DNA from: Cryobacterium roopkundense
GTDB taxonomy: Bacteria; Actinomycetota; Actinomycetes; Actinomycetales; Microbacteriaceae
Assembly: GCF_014200405.1 (NCBI RefSeq)
Contig: NZ_JACHBQ010000001.1
Span: 1,550,001 to 1,614,000 of the forward strand
DNA length: 64,000 nucleotides
Direction of reading: 5' to 3'
Within the stretch, counting starts at the first letter, position 1. The number at the start of each line of letters is the position of its first letter. The notes under the pieces are model-generated. The model saw nothing but the letters and a program-made list of their open reading frames with translations, ran no database searches and was not told the origin of the DNA. Shown piece after piece: positions 17,648 to 27,238 of the stretch. The translations under genes were made by a program, and so were the position numbers.

Positions 17648-19504
17648 ATGGCTGGACTGATTCGACAGGGTGACATCGAAGAGGTCAAGGCCCGCACCAA
17701 CATTGCGGACATCGTGGGCGACTACGTGCAGCTGAAATCGGCCGGCGTGGGATCGATGAAAGGGCTCTGCCCCTTCCACGACGAGCGCACGCCGAGCTTT
17801 CATGTGCGGCCTCAGGTCGGTTTCTACCACTGCTTCGGCTGCGGCGAGAGCGGGGACGTGTACTCGTTCCTGCAGAAGATGGACCACGTAACGTTCAGCG
17901 AGGCCGTGGAGCGCCTCGCCGGCCGCGTGGGCCTCGAGTTGCACTACGAGGACGGCGGGGGAGCGGCTCCCGACCACGGCAACCGCGCCAGACTTCTCGC
18001 TGCCAACCAGGCGGCCGCCGAGTTCTTCGTGGATCGGCTCGGCAGCCCCGACGCGCAGGTGGGGCGTGACTTTCTCGGCGGGCGAGGCTTTGACGCGCAG
18101 GCCGCGGCGCATTTCGGCGTGGGGTTCGCCCCCAAGAGCTGGGACGAGCTCACCAAGCACCTGCGTGCTAAGGGCTTCACGACTGAGGAGCTGACCCTCT
18201 CGGGTCTGGTTTCGAGCGGCGACCGCGGCGTGTACGACCGTTTCAGGGGCCGGCTCGTGTGGCCCATTCGCGACATCACCGGCCAGACGATCGGCTTTGG
18301 GGCGCGCAAACTGCTCGATGACGACAAGGGCCCGAAGTACCTGAACACACCGGAGTCTCCGGTGTACCACAAGGCACAGGTGCTCTATGGGCTTGACCTC
18401 GCGAAGCGAGACATTTCCCGCAACCACCAGGTCGTCGTCGTCGAGGGCTACACCGACGTGATGGCCTGCCACCTGGCCGGTGTCACGACGGCGGTCGCCA
18501 CCTGCGGCACCTCGTTTGGCGTGGACCACATCAAGGTTCTGCGCCGCGTGATGGGAGATGACTCCGGCGTCGGAGAGGTCGTTTTCACCTTCGACCCTGA
18601 TGCGGCGGGACAGAAAGCGGCCATGCGCGCGTTCAGCGAGGAGCAGCGCTTCAGCGCGCAGACCTTCGTCGCGGTGGCCCCGGAAGGGTTCGACCCCTGC
18701 GACCTGCGCCTGCATCGCGGTGACGATGCCGTGCGGCGGCTGGTCGATTCCAAGAAGCCGATGTTCGAGTTCATGATTCGCCAGTTGCTCGGCCAGTACA
18801 ACCTCGAAACTGTCGAGGGGCGAATCGGTGCTCTCCGAGCGGCGGCTCCCATCGTCGGTGATATTCGTGACCCTGCCCTGCGACCGGGCTACACCCGCGA
18901 GTTGGCCCGCATGCTGGGCGTCGACCTGGGCGAGGTGCGCAAAGCCGTCTCAACGGCCCAGGGTCGTTCCCGCGTGCCAGAGACGCCGGGGAAGCATGCC
19001 CTCTCGGCCGACGACGTTCCTGCCGAGATGCCGTTCTCCCTTCTGGAACTGCCGACCGATCCCGTCACCCGGATGGAACGCGACGGGCTGATGGCCATGC
19101 TGCAGCATCCCACCCTCGTGGGAACCGACCTCATCGCCAGGGCCGTGCAGACGAGCTTCTCCAATTCCAGCTTGGCGATCGCGCGCGACGCGATCGCCGC
19201 GAGTCTGACACACGCCGGAGGACCGGAGTGGCTCGACCAGATTTTCGCGGCAGTTCCGGAATCACTTTCCAACCTCGTGAAACAGTTGGCCATGGCACCG
19301 CTGCCCGAGCGACCGGGGCGCGAAGTCACGAAGTACGTGCGTGACGTCACCATCGCGTTGATCGAGAAAGACCTGTTGCGCCAGAACGCCGAACTGCGTG
19401 GACGATTGCAACGAACGGATGCCACCAACCGCGAGGTCTACGTGACCTTGCAACGGGAGATCATGCGTGTCGAGGCCGAGCGCCGCGGCCTCCGGGACGA
19501 ATAA
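17648..19504 (+). CDS. dnaG: DNA primase DnaG
   Basis: A 618-residue primase that makes RNA primers for DNA replication. It has the N-terminal CHC2 zinc finger (GLCPFHDERTPSF at residues 40-52, then YHCFGCGESGD at about 60-70), the TOPRIM domain with VVVEGYTDVMA near 263 and TFDPDAAGQKA near 313, and a C-terminal helicase-binding region. The start at 17648 gives the usual MAGLIRQGDIEEVKART beginning. It is probably the last gene of the recO-to-dnaG core block. The transporter genes that follow are unrelated in function. Confidence 0.97.
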   Translation: MAGLIRQGDIEEVKARTNIADIVGDYVQLKSAGVGSMKGLCPFHDERTPSFHVRPQVGFYHCFGCGESGDVYSFLQKMDHVTFSEAVERLAGRVGLELHYEDGGGAAPDHGNRARLLAANQAAAEFFVDRLGSPDAQVGRDFLGGRGFDAQAAAHFGVGFAPKSWDELTKHLRAKGFTTEELTLSGLVSSGDRGVYDRFRGRLVWPIRDITGQTIGFGARKLLDDDKGPKYLNTPESPVYHKAQVLYGLDLAKRDISRNHQVVVVEGYTDVMACHLAGVTTAVATCGTSFGVDHIKVLRRVMGDDSGVGEVVFTFDPDAAGQKAAMRAFSEEQRFSAQTFVAVAPEGFDPCDLRLHRGDDAVRRLVDSKKPMFEFMIRQLLGQYNLETVEGRIGALRAAAPIVGDIRDPALRPGYTRELARMLGVDLGEVRKAVSTAQGRSRVPETPGKHALSADDVPAEMPFSLLELPTDPVTRMERDGLMAMLQHPTLVGTDLIARAVQTSFSNSSLAIARDAIAASLTHAGGPEWLDQIFAAVPESLSNLVKQLAMAPLPERPGREVTKYVRDVTIALIEKDLLRQNAELRGRLQRTDATNREVYVTLQREIMRVEAERRGLRDE

Positions 19505-19655
19505 GTCTCGGTTATGTTGCAGCTCTGTAAAGAAGCTGCGGCTGACTAGGGAGTGCGACGAATTCTGTGCTAATTCTGTTCCTACAGCTAATCGGTGGGC
19601 GGATCCCCTCGCGGGTCGAGCAGCCGGTTCTCCCAACAGGAAGAGGTCTACGGAT

Positions 19656-21290
19656 ATGACATCCGCATTCACCAACGGCAGGCGCACCCTCGCTGCCACA
19701 GCAGGACTCGCCATCGCGGCATTCGTCCTGGCCGGCTGCTCCGCCGGCGGTACCTCCGGCGACGACTCCGCAGGCGGTCCCATCGTCATCGGCACGACAG
19801 ACAAGATCACCGCCCTCGACCCCGCCGGTTCGTACGACAACGGTTCGTTCTCGGTCCAGACTCAGGTCTTCCCGTTCCTGATGAGCAGTGAATACGGCAG
19901 CTCTGACGTGAAGCCTGACATCGCGAGCTCGGCCGAGTTCACGTCGCCGACCGAGTTCACTGTCACTCTCAAGCCCGACCTCAAGTGGGCCAACGGCAAC
20001 GACCTCACCGCATCCGACGTGAAGTTCAGCTTCGACCGCCAGCTCGGGATCGCCGATGCGAACGGCCCGTCTTCCCTGCTGTACAACCTCGACAACACCG
20101 AGGCCGTCGACGACACCACAGTTGTCTTCACCCTCAAGCAGGCCGACGACCAGATCTTCCCGCAGATTCTGTCCAGCCCGGCCGGTGTCGTCGTGGACGA
20201 GGACGTCTTCTCGGCCGATGCGATCACCCCCGACTCGGAGATTGTGGACGGGAAGGCATTCGCCGGTCAGTATGAGCTCACGAGCTACGACTTCAACAAC
20301 CTGCTCGCCTACAAGGCCTACGAGGGATACCAGGGCCTCCTGGGCCCGGCTAAGACCGACGTCATCAACGTGAGCTACTACGCCGACGCGTCCAACCTCA
20401 AGCTCGACGTGCAGGAGGGCAACATCGATGTGGCCTGGCGCAGCCTGTCGGCGACGGACATCGACGACCTGCGTGGCAACGACAAGGTCAAGGTCGTTGA
20501 CGGCCCCGGCGGAGAGATCCGCTACATAGTCTTCAACTTCGACACCCAGCCGTTCGGTGCGACGACCGCCGAGGCCGACCCGGCCAAGGCCCTCGCCGTT
20601 CGGGCAGCGACCGCCGACGTGATCGACCGAGCCGAGATCGCCGATCAGGTGTACAAGGGCACGTACACGCCCCTGTACTCCTACGTACCGGACGGTCTTA
20701 CCGGCGCGACGGAATCGCTCAAGGGCCTCTACGGCGACGGTGAGGGTGGAGCCGACATCGAGAAGGCCAAGGCGACACTCGATGCCGCCGGCGTCACTAC
20801 GCCGGTTGCCATCAACCTGCAGTACAACACCGACCACTACGGTCCCGGTTCGTCCGACGAGTACGCGCTGATTAAGGACCAGCTCGAATCGTCGGGCCTG
20901 TTCACCGTTGACCTGCAGTCCACCGAGTACGTGCAGTACTCGAAGGACCGTGTTGCGGACGTCTACCCGCTGTACCAGCTCGGATGGTTCCCGGACTACT
21001 CTGACGCCGACAACTACCTGACGCCGTTCTTCCTCACGGACAACTTCATTGGGAACCACTACAGCGACCAAGAGGTCAACGACCTGATCCTTCAGCAGGC
21101 CGTTACACCCGATGCCGCTGAACGCACGGCCCTGATCGAGCAGATCCAGGACAAGGTCGCGGCCCAGCTGCCGACACTGCCCCTGCTGCAGGGCGCGCAG
21201 GTGGCAGTCACCGGAACCACGATCGAAGGCGCGAGCGACACGCTTGACGCCTCGTTCAAGTTCCGGTACGGAGCCTTGACTAAGGGATAA
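19656..21290 (+). CDS. ABC transporter substrate-binding lipoprotein (peptide/SBP_bac_5 family)
   Basis: A 544-residue solute-binding lipoprotein for oligopeptide or dipeptide uptake. The signal peptide ends in the lipobox LAGC with Cys near residue 28, so it should be lipid-anchored on the outer face of the membrane. The body has family features such as LDPAGSYDNGSFSVQTQVF near the N-terminus, LKPDLKWANGNDLTASDVKFSFDR, and YQLGWFPDYSDADNYLTPFF near the C-terminus. GGAAGAGG lies 9 bases before the ATG; a longer reading from 19467 would overlap dnaG and lacks a signal peptide at its start. It is the first gene of a five-gene transporter locus. Confidence 0.92.
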   Translation: MTSAFTNGRRTLAATAGLAIAAFVLAGCSAGGTSGDDSAGGPIVIGTTDKITALDPAGSYDNGSFSVQTQVFPFLMSSEYGSSDVKPDIASSAEFTSPTEFTVTLKPDLKWANGNDLTASDVKFSFDRQLGIADANGPSSLLYNLDNTEAVDDTTVVFTLKQADDQIFPQILSSPAGVVVDEDVFSADAITPDSEIVDGKAFAGQYELTSYDFNNLLAYKAYEGYQGLLGPAKTDVINVSYYADASNLKLDVQEGNIDVAWRSLSATDIDDLRGNDKVKVVDGPGGEIRYIVFNFDTQPFGATTAEADPAKALAVRAATADVIDRAEIADQVYKGTYTPLYSYVPDGLTGATESLKGLYGDGEGGADIEKAKATLDAAGVTTPVAINLQYNTDHYGPGSSDEYALIKDQLESSGLFTVDLQSTEYVQYSKDRVADVYPLYQLGWFPDYSDADNYLTPFFLTDNFIGNHYSDQEVNDLILQQAVTPDAAERTALIEQIQDKVAAQLPTLPLLQGAQVAVTGTTIEGASDTLDASFKFRYGALTKG

Positions 21291-21327
21291 GCAGTTCACC
21301 GGCTAGAGTTTTCTCTAGCTTGATCGC

Positions 21328-21356
21328 GGGGGCATCCAGTTCTGCTGGATGCCCCC
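21328..21356 (+). terminator. Intercistronic terminator after the substrate-binding gene
   Basis: A 12-bp perfect stem (GGGGGCATCCAG with CTGGATGCCCCC) with a 5-base loop, followed by GATTCATTT. It lies 37 bases after the lipoprotein stop and before the permease, so it probably reduces expression of the membrane and ATPase genes relative to the binding protein. Confidence 0.8.
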
Positions 21357-21382
21357 GATTCATTTGAAATCGTTAGGTGAGT

Positions 21383-22474
21383 ATGTCCACTGTGGCAATG
21401 AAGCCGCCGTCGCCGGCACTCCGGTCGACTCGGCGCAAGAAAACACGTTCCGGCGGGGGGATCGGCCGTTATCTGCTGACTCGCTTCCTGCTCATCATCC
21501 CGACGATCTTCATTCTGGTGTCGATGGTCTTCTGGCTCATGCGTACCACGGGTGACCCGATCACGGCGGCGCTCGGCGGCCGTCTGAGTGCGGCCCAGCT
21601 GGCGGAGCGCATCAGTGCGGCCGGCTATGATCGGCCCGTTTTCGTGCAGTACATCGAGTACCTCGGCCAGGTCTTCACCGGTAACTTTGGCACGACCATC
21701 AGCACGAACCAGCCGGTCTCCGAGGTGCTCGCCACCTACGGCGTTGCCACGGCCGAGCTCGTGTTCTACTCGCTGCTTGTTGCGTTCATCGTGGGAATAC
21801 CACTCGGGATGGTTGCCGCCTACTGCCGGGACAAGGCACCGGATGCCTTCCTGCGAGTCTTCGCCATCCTCTGCTATGCCACACCGGTTTTCTTCGCCGG
21901 TATGCTGCTCAAGCTCGTTTTCGCGGTCTGGCTCAACGTGCTTCCCGTGGCCGGGCGTGCCGACGTCAGGTCGGAGCTGCAGATGCAGCTGCTGCCCAAC
22001 AAAACCGGCTTTTACACCATCGATGCCATCCAGACCGGGAATCCCGCCGTGCTCGGCGACGTCCTGGCCCACGCGGTGCTCCCGGCCGTCGCCCTCGGCC
22101 TGCTTACCGCCGGAGTGTTCCTGCGCCTCGTACGCACCAATGTGATCGGCACTCTCAATACGGACTATGTCGACGCCGCCCGCTCCCGCGGCGTTAATGA
22201 ATTCCGGTTGGTTCGCGTGCACGCCTATCGTCCGGCGCTCATCCCCATCATCACGGTGATCGGGCTGCAGATCGCTCTGCTCCTCGGCGGTGCGGTGCTG
22301 ACCGAGACGACCTTCGAATGGAAGGGGCTCGGGTTCATGCTCATCCAGTTCATTCAGGCCCGTGACTTCGTCGCCGTGCAGGGCATCGTGGCCTTGCTCG
22401 CCGTAATTGTGGCCCTGTCCAACTTCATCGTGGACATCATCGCCGCGGTCATCGATCCCCGAGTGAGGTATTGA
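21383..22474 (+). CDS. ABC transporter permease (DppB/OppB type)
   Basis: A 363-residue inner-membrane permease with about six transmembrane segments, the first at YLLTRFLLIIPTIFILVSMV. The cytoplasmic EAA-type loop is visible as DYVDAARSRGVNEFRLVRVHA near residue 265. An N-terminal basic tail (RSTRRKKTRSGGG) precedes the first span. The start is uncertain among GTG 21377, ATG 21383 and ATG 21395. The stop lies one base before the next permease, giving a coupled pair. Confidence 0.9.
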   Translation: MSTVAMKPPSPALRSTRRKKTRSGGGIGRYLLTRFLLIIPTIFILVSMVFWLMRTTGDPITAALGGRLSAAQLAERISAAGYDRPVFVQYIEYLGQVFTGNFGTTISTNQPVSEVLATYGVATAELVFYSLLVAFIVGIPLGMVAAYCRDKAPDAFLRVFAILCYATPVFFAGMLLKLVFAVWLNVLPVAGRADVRSELQMQLLPNKTGFYTIDAIQTGNPAVLGDVLAHAVLPAVALGLLTAGVFLRLVRTNVIGTLNTDYVDAARSRGVNEFRLVRVHAYRPALIPIITVIGLQIALLLGGAVLTETTFEWKGLGFMLIQFIQARDFVAVQGIVALLAVIVALSNFIVDIIAAVIDPRVRY

Positions 22475-22475
22475 G

Positions 22476-23549
22476 ATGACGTCGATCGCGCCTCCTGTGG
22501 CTCACAAGTCGCCCTTCTGGACGAAGCTTCCCGTTGTGCATCAGCTCCGACAGAGCGTCGGACTTCAGCGCGGCATGCTCGTTGCCGGGCTCGTCATCAC
22601 CGGTGTTTTCATTCTCACGGCGTTGTTTGCGCCGCTTCTGGCGCCCTATGGCTTCAGCCAGCTCCGTGACGAGAGTGGTCTGTTCGGCGCTCAGCAGTCC
22701 CCGAGCGCCACCCACCTGTTCGGCACGACGGTCGGTGGCTACGATGTGCTCTCCCGGGTGATCTGGGGATCCCGCACCGCCCTCGCGGTCATCATCGTGG
22801 CCGTGGTCCTGTCGATTTTCGCCGGAGTGGCGCTCGGACTCTTCTCTGGATACTTCGGCGGCTGGCTCGACCGCGTGCTCGTGGTCATCTGCGACGCCGT
22901 GTATGCCTTCCCCGCTCTGCTGCTCGCCATCGTGATGGGCATCGTCATCTCCGGCGGCCGGTCCAACCTGGTCGGCGGTATCCTCGCCGCGGCCATCGCC
23001 ATCACCGTTGTGTTCATCCCACAGTATTTCAGGGTGATCCGTGCCGAAACGGTGCGGATCAAGGCTGAAGCCTATGTTGAATCGGCGCGCGTACTCGGGG
23101 CGAGCAACTCGCGCATTATGTTCCGCCATGTTCTGCGCAATGCCACGCGCACGTTGCCGCTCATCTTCACGCTCAACGGGGCAGAAGCCGTTCTCACGCT
23201 CGCGGGTCTCGGGTTCATCGGCTTCGGCATCGAGCCGTCGTCCGCAGCCGATTGGGGATATGACCTCAACAAGTCGCTCGCGGACGTATCGAGCGGTATC
23301 TGGTGGACGGCCCTCTACCCGGGCCTCGCCATCGTTCTCGTCGTGATGGGGATCACCCTCGTGGGTGAAAGCCTCAACGACCTGGCCGACCCGCGCCTGC
23401 GTAGCCGTCGCCGCGCTGACGCGTCTGACGCCACCGTCGCGGCCTCCACGGTCGTGCCCGGCGGCACACTCGCTGCCGGTCCAGGCGGCGTTGAAGGTCT
23501 GGAAGGTCCCGGATATACCCACACCGACGGAATCGAGGATCGACCATGA
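22476..23549 (+). CDS. ABC transporter permease (DppC/OppC type)
   Basis: A 357-residue permease, partner of the upstream gene. It has the N-terminal OppC-like segment (GMLVAGLVITGVFILTALF), the domain entry HLFGTTVGGYDVLSRVIWGS, and the EAA loop YVESARVLGASNSRIMFRHV near residue 210. Five or six membrane spans are visible. The C-terminal tail after RLRSRRR is long and low in complexity. It overlaps the ATPase gene by 4 bases (ATGA). Confidence 0.91.
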   Translation: MTSIAPPVAHKSPFWTKLPVVHQLRQSVGLQRGMLVAGLVITGVFILTALFAPLLAPYGFSQLRDESGLFGAQQSPSATHLFGTTVGGYDVLSRVIWGSRTALAVIIVAVVLSIFAGVALGLFSGYFGGWLDRVLVVICDAVYAFPALLLAIVMGIVISGGRSNLVGGILAAAIAITVVFIPQYFRVIRAETVRIKAEAYVESARVLGASNSRIMFRHVLRNATRTLPLIFTLNGAEAVLTLAGLGFIGFGIEPSSAADWGYDLNKSLADVSSGIWWTALYPGLAIVLVVMGITLVGESLNDLADPRLRSRRRADASDATVAASTVVPGGTLAAGPGGVEGLEGPGYTHTDGIEDRP

Positions 23550-25246
23550 GCGGAATGCGCGAGAGCGTCGTCACCATCTCCAACCTCAACGTGGCGTTTG
23601 CAACGGATGCCGGAGCGGTCAAGGCCGTCGACGGGGTGAGCCTCACGGTGGCACCCGGCGAGGTTCTGGCCATTGTGGGCGAGAGTGGGAGCGGCAAGAC
23701 CGTCACCGCGAAGACCATCCTGGGCCTGCTGCCCGACACGGCGACCACTCGCGGCGCCGTCGTCCTCAGCAGCAAGGACGGCGCGCACTCGAATGATGTG
23801 CTCTCCGTAAGCCGCCAGAAGCTGCGCCAGCTGCGCGGAACCGATGTGGCCATGGTGTTCCAGGAGCCGTCGACTGCACTCAACCCCGTTTACACCGTGG
23901 GCTGGCAGATCGCGGAAGGCATCCGTGCCCACGGCCAGTTCAGCAAGGCCGAGGCACGCGCCAAGGCGATTGATATTCTGGGCCGCGTCGGCATTCCCAG
24001 CCCGGAAGTCCGGGTGAATTACTACCCGCACCAATTTTCCGGCGGACAGAAGCAGCGCGTCGTCATAGCGATGGCACTGGTTCTCGACCCCGGGCTGATT
24101 GTCGCGGATGAGCCCACGACAGCCCTCGATGTGACCGTTCAGGCCGAGATCCTCGACCTGCTGCGTCGGTGCCGCGACGAATTCGGCACGGCCATCGTGC
24201 TTATCACGCACAATATGGGTGTCGTGGCCGACCTTGCCGACCGGGTTGTCGTGATGTTCGAAGGCAAGGTGGTGGAAGAAGCCGGGGCCCGCGAGCTGTT
24301 CAGTGCTCCCCAGCACGAATACACCAAGAAGCTCCTCGGCGCGGTGCCGCACGTAGGTCAGGGGATTGTGCGGGCCCAGGATCGGGCGGCGGCGCGGGCG
24401 CCGGGCTGGTTGCTCGAGGCGCCTGTCGTCGTGGCAGACGACCTGAAGATTCAGTACCCGGGCCGTCTGGGCAAACCTGGTTTCACCGCCGTCGACGGCG
24501 TGAGTTTCGTCATTCGGCCCGGCGAGGTGCTCGGGCTGGTCGGGGAGAGCGGGTCGGGCAAGACCACGATCGGTCGCGCAATTGCGGGCCTCACCCGTGT
24601 GACGGACGGTTCACTCACCGTTTTGGGCCACGAAATGCTCGGCTTCAGGGAGCGTCGGTTCAAACCGCTGCGCAGCGATATCGGTTTCGTGTTCCAGGAC
24701 CCCGCGTCCAGCTTCAACCCGCTGCTCACGATCGCGGAGTGCGTGGCGGAGCCGCTCGTCGTCCACGGGCGGGCGGCCAACCCACGGGCGGCGCGCCGGC
24801 GCGTCGACGAGTTGCTCGAGGCCGTGCAGCTGCCGCGCAGCTTTGGGGACAGATTCCCGCACGAGCTCAGCGGTGGACAGCGTCAACGAGCCAGCCTGGC
24901 GCGGTCGCTGGCCCTGGAGCCGACCCTGCTCATCGCCGACGAACCGACAAGTGCCCTGGATGTGTCGGTGCAGGCGCGGGTGCTGGAACTCTTTGCCGAG
25001 CTCCAGCGTGAATTGGGTTTCGCGGCCCTGTTCATCAGCCACGACCTCGCGGTTGTCGATATTCTCGCCGACCGGATTGCCGTGTTGTACAAGGGCAAGC
25101 TTGTCGAGGAGGGCACGGGAGCTCAGGTGCTGGGCGCGCCAAAAGACCCGTATACGCAGCGGCTGCTCGCGTCCCTGCCGGTTCCGGATCCGGTGCAACA
25201 GGCCGAGCGTCGGGAGGGTCTGCGCAGGTTGCGTGCGGCAGTATAG
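23546..25246 (+). CDS. Fused double ABC ATPase (DppD-DppF type)
   Basis: A 566-residue protein made of two complete ABC ATPase domains, equivalent to fused DppD and DppF, energising peptide import. Domain 1 has Walker A GESGSGKT (near 45-52), signature FSGGQKQR and Walker B IVADEPTT. Domain 2 has Walker A GESGSGKT (near 331-338), signature LSGGQRQR and Walker B LIADEPTS. Oligopeptide C-terminal extensions follow each domain (EYTKKLLGAVPH, DPYTQRLLASLPVPD). It starts inside the end of the permease gene. With the two permeases it is sufficient for a full transporter, which makes the next ATPase gene supernumerary. Confidence 0.92.
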   Translation: MSGMRESVVTISNLNVAFATDAGAVKAVDGVSLTVAPGEVLAIVGESGSGKTVTAKTILGLLPDTATTRGAVVLSSKDGAHSNDVLSVSRQKLRQLRGTDVAMVFQEPSTALNPVYTVGWQIAEGIRAHGQFSKAEARAKAIDILGRVGIPSPEVRVNYYPHQFSGGQKQRVVIAMALVLDPGLIVADEPTTALDVTVQAEILDLLRRCRDEFGTAIVLITHNMGVVADLADRVVVMFEGKVVEEAGARELFSAPQHEYTKKLLGAVPHVGQGIVRAQDRAAARAPGWLLEAPVVVADDLKIQYPGRLGKPGFTAVDGVSFVIRPGEVLGLVGESGSGKTTIGRAIAGLTRVTDGSLTVLGHEMLGFRERRFKPLRSDIGFVFQDPASSFNPLLTIAECVAEPLVVHGRAANPRAARRRVDELLEAVQLPRSFGDRFPHELSGGQRQRASLARSLALEPTLLIADEPTSALDVSVQARVLELFAELQRELGFAALFISHDLAVVDILADRIAVLYKGKLVEEGTGAQVLGAPKDPYTQRLLASLPVPDPVQQAERREGLRRLRAAV

Positions 25247-25251
25247 AAGTC

Positions 25252-26133
25252 ATGAAACCTGGCGCGGCATCCGTTTCCCCGATCACGACCAGTGACCTGA
25301 CCATCGAGTATCCACCGCATGGGGCCAGCCCGGCCTTCGTGGCCGTGCATGGTCTGACCCTGCGGATTGAGCCGGGTGAGGTGCTGGGGCTGCTCGGCGA
25401 GAGCGGCTCCGGCAAGAGCACGGTTGCACGGGTGTTGTCCGGCACCGCTCTGGGGAGCGGCTCGGCACTCGGGAGTGGCACCGGATTGCGCCCGCAGATC
25501 ACCGGGGGAGAGGCGACCGTGCTCGGGTTTCCGCTTCGCCGCATTACGCGGCGCAAGCTGGCCCGCCTCACGTTCGGTGTGGGCATGCTCGCCCAAGACG
25601 CCGCAGAGACGCTCCCGGCCACCATGACGGTTGCCGAGATCGTGGCGGAGCCGATTCTCGAACGCGACCGTCGCTACAACCACGATGCTCTCGCGACACG
25701 AGTGGCGACCATGGTCGACGCCGTGCGGCTGCCCCTCGCCGTGCTCGGCACATACCCGTACGAGCTCTCGAGCGGGCAACGGCAGCGTGTGGCCCTCGCT
25801 CGCGCCCTCGTCTTCGAGCCGAGCCTGCTCATTGCCGACGAGCCGACGGCGGGCGTGGACGTGATGGTGCGCGATGCCGTGATCGACCTGATCGGCGAGT
25901 TGCAGCGCGAACGCTCGTTCTCAGCCCTCGTGATCAGCCATGACCTGGCGGTGCTGCGTCGTGTTGCCAATCGAATCGGAGTCATGCACCAGGGCGTTCT
26001 TGTTGCCCTCGGCACCATCGACGAGGTGTTCAACGATCCGTGGCATCCCTACGTTGCGGGGCTGGCCGCTGCCCTGAGCAGCGATGAAGAAGTGCTCGGA
26101 CCGGAGGAGTTGAGGGACGTGGACTTAGCCTAG
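25252..26133 (+). CDS. ABC transporter ATP-binding protein (extra single-domain ATPase)
   Basis: A 293-residue single ABC ATPase of the peptide/nickel subfamily, 5 bases after the fused ATPase. Walker A is GESGSGKS, the signature is LSSGQRQR (Ser for the first Gly of LSGGQ), Walker B is LIADEPTA and the switch is VISHDL. A Gly/Ser-rich insert (SGTALGSGSALGSGTGL) follows the Walker A helix. The C-terminus has the usual DPWHPYVAGLAAAL tail. The fused gene already supplies two ATPase domains, so this third one may replace one half in an alternative complex or serve another permease pair. That role is inference. Confidence 0.88.
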   Translation: MKPGAASVSPITTSDLTIEYPPHGASPAFVAVHGLTLRIEPGEVLGLLGESGSGKSTVARVLSGTALGSGSALGSGTGLRPQITGGEATVLGFPLRRITRRKLARLTFGVGMLAQDAAETLPATMTVAEIVAEPILERDRRYNHDALATRVATMVDAVRLPLAVLGTYPYELSSGQRQRVALARALVFEPSLLIADEPTAGVDVMVRDAVIDLIGELQRERSFSALVISHDLAVLRRVANRIGVMHQGVLVALGTIDEVFNDPWHPYVAGLAAALSSDEEVLGPEELRDVDLA

Positions 26134-26334
26134 AAATTCTGACCGCCCCCCAACGAGCGACACGCCCGAGGGCGCACACGATTGTAGGACCGCCGGGTGG
26201 CGAAGTGAGGCGTCTTTCGGCCCGAAATGACCGACTGGAGGGGCGCGGGCGCCCTGATGGCTTTTGGGAGCCCGTCCGTCTTGGTAGAGTAGTAAAGCTG
26301 CGCCGGTTGGTAAGGCAACAACCAGTACAAGTAT

Positions 26335-26407
26335 TCCTCGATAGCTCAATTGGCAGAGCAGCGCACTGTTAATGCGCAGGTTCTTGGTTCGAGTCCAAGT
26401 CGGGGAG
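26335..26407 (+). tRNA. tRNA-Asn (GTT)
   Basis: A 73-base cloverleaf. Acceptor TCCTCGA pairs with TCGGGGA (one T-G wobble), the D arm starts GCTC, anticodon loop CTGTTAA carries GTT, and the T arm is CTTGG TTCGAGT CCAAG. The discriminator is G, and CCA is not encoded. A possible -10 (TAGAGT, 26286-26291) lies about 45 bases upstream. Confidence 0.95.
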
Positions 26408-26409
26408 CG

Positions 26410-26449
26410 AAAGGTCACTCAGGGCTCCACCCCGGGTGGCCTTTTTTTG
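26410..26449 (+). terminator. Terminator after tRNA-Asn
   Basis: AAAGGTCAC (26410-26418) pairs with GTGGCCTTT (26436-26444) with one wobble, followed by a run of Ts. This is the clearest U-tract terminator in the window. Confidence 0.85.
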
Positions 26450-26491
26450 TTTAAGGCTCTCTGTGGTTCTTGGCAGACGAAAGCGGGAGCG

Positions 26492-27238
26492 ATGAACTCG
26501 GTGGGTGGGTCCGAGGAGGTACGCGACGAGCGGCAGAACCGCCGCCTGGCGGTTCGGAGTGGACTGGCGGTAGGGCTGGCCACGGCGGCCTACGGCGTCT
26601 CGTTCGGGGCGCTTTCCGTCGCCGCAGGCCTCACTATCCCGCAGACCTGCTTCATCAGCCTCGTGATGTTTTCGGGCGGTTCTCAGTTCGCCCTTGTGGG
26701 TGTGCTCGCGGCCGGGGGAGTTGCGGCCGGGCCGGCGGCGATTGCCGGTGCCACACTCCTCGGCGTGCGAAACGCGATCTACGGCATCCGCACCTCGCCG
26801 ATCGTGGGACCCGGGCTGTGGAAGCGCGTCGCAGCGGCCTGGGTCACCATTGACGAATCAACCGCGGTCGGACTCGCGCAGCCGACGCCGAGCAGCCGGC
26901 GCGTCGGCTTCTGGGTGACGGGTCTGGCCGTGTTCATCGGGTGGAACATCACGACCCTCGTGGGTGCCCTGATCGGCGACGCCATCGGCGACACGCGCAC
27001 GTTCGGTCTCGATGCGGCGGCGGCCGCCGCCTTCGTGGGGCTGCTGTGGCCGCGCCTCAAGCACGTCCAGCCCGTCGTTGTGGCAGTCGCCGCCGCGGTC
27101 GTCGCGGCGGCGCTGACGCCGGTGCTGGTGCCCGGCTTGCCGGTTCTCGTGGCGGCCCTGGTCGCTGTCTTCGTCGGACTGTTCAACTGGTTCGGACGGG
27201 CAGCGGATGTCGCTCCGACCGGACGGATGGCACCATGA
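26492..27238 (+). CDS. azlC: AzlC family branched-chain amino acid exporter subunit
   Basis: A 248-residue membrane protein of the AzlC/YgaZ family, the large subunit of a branched-chain amino acid exporter. About seven hydrophobic segments are visible. The family motif is seen in GLATAAYGVSFGALSVAAGL, SLVMFSGGSQFALVGV and ATLLGVRNAIYG. The ATG at 26492 is chosen as the first after the tRNA-Asn terminator; GGGAG is close to it, so a slightly later start is possible. The stop overlaps azlD by 4 bases, as usual for this two-subunit system. Confidence 0.9.
   Translation: MNSVGGSEEVRDERQNRRLAVRSGLAVGLATAAYGVSFGALSVAAGLTIPQTCFISLVMFSGGSQFALVGVLAAGGVAAGPAAIAGATLLGVRNAIYGIRTSPIVGPGLWKRVAAAWVTIDESTAVGLAQPTPSSRRVGFWVTGLAVFIGWNITTLVGALIGDAIGDTRTFGLDAAAAAAFVGLLWPRLKHVQPVVVAVAAAVVAAALTPVLVPGLPVLVAALVAVFVGLFNWFGRAADVAPTGRMAP

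Noticed and set aside
19512..21299. A 595-codon minus-strand frame opposite the substrate-binding lipoprotein
   Set aside because: The plus strand encodes a lipoprotein with lipobox and family features; the antisense frame spans the signal peptide and gap without motifs.
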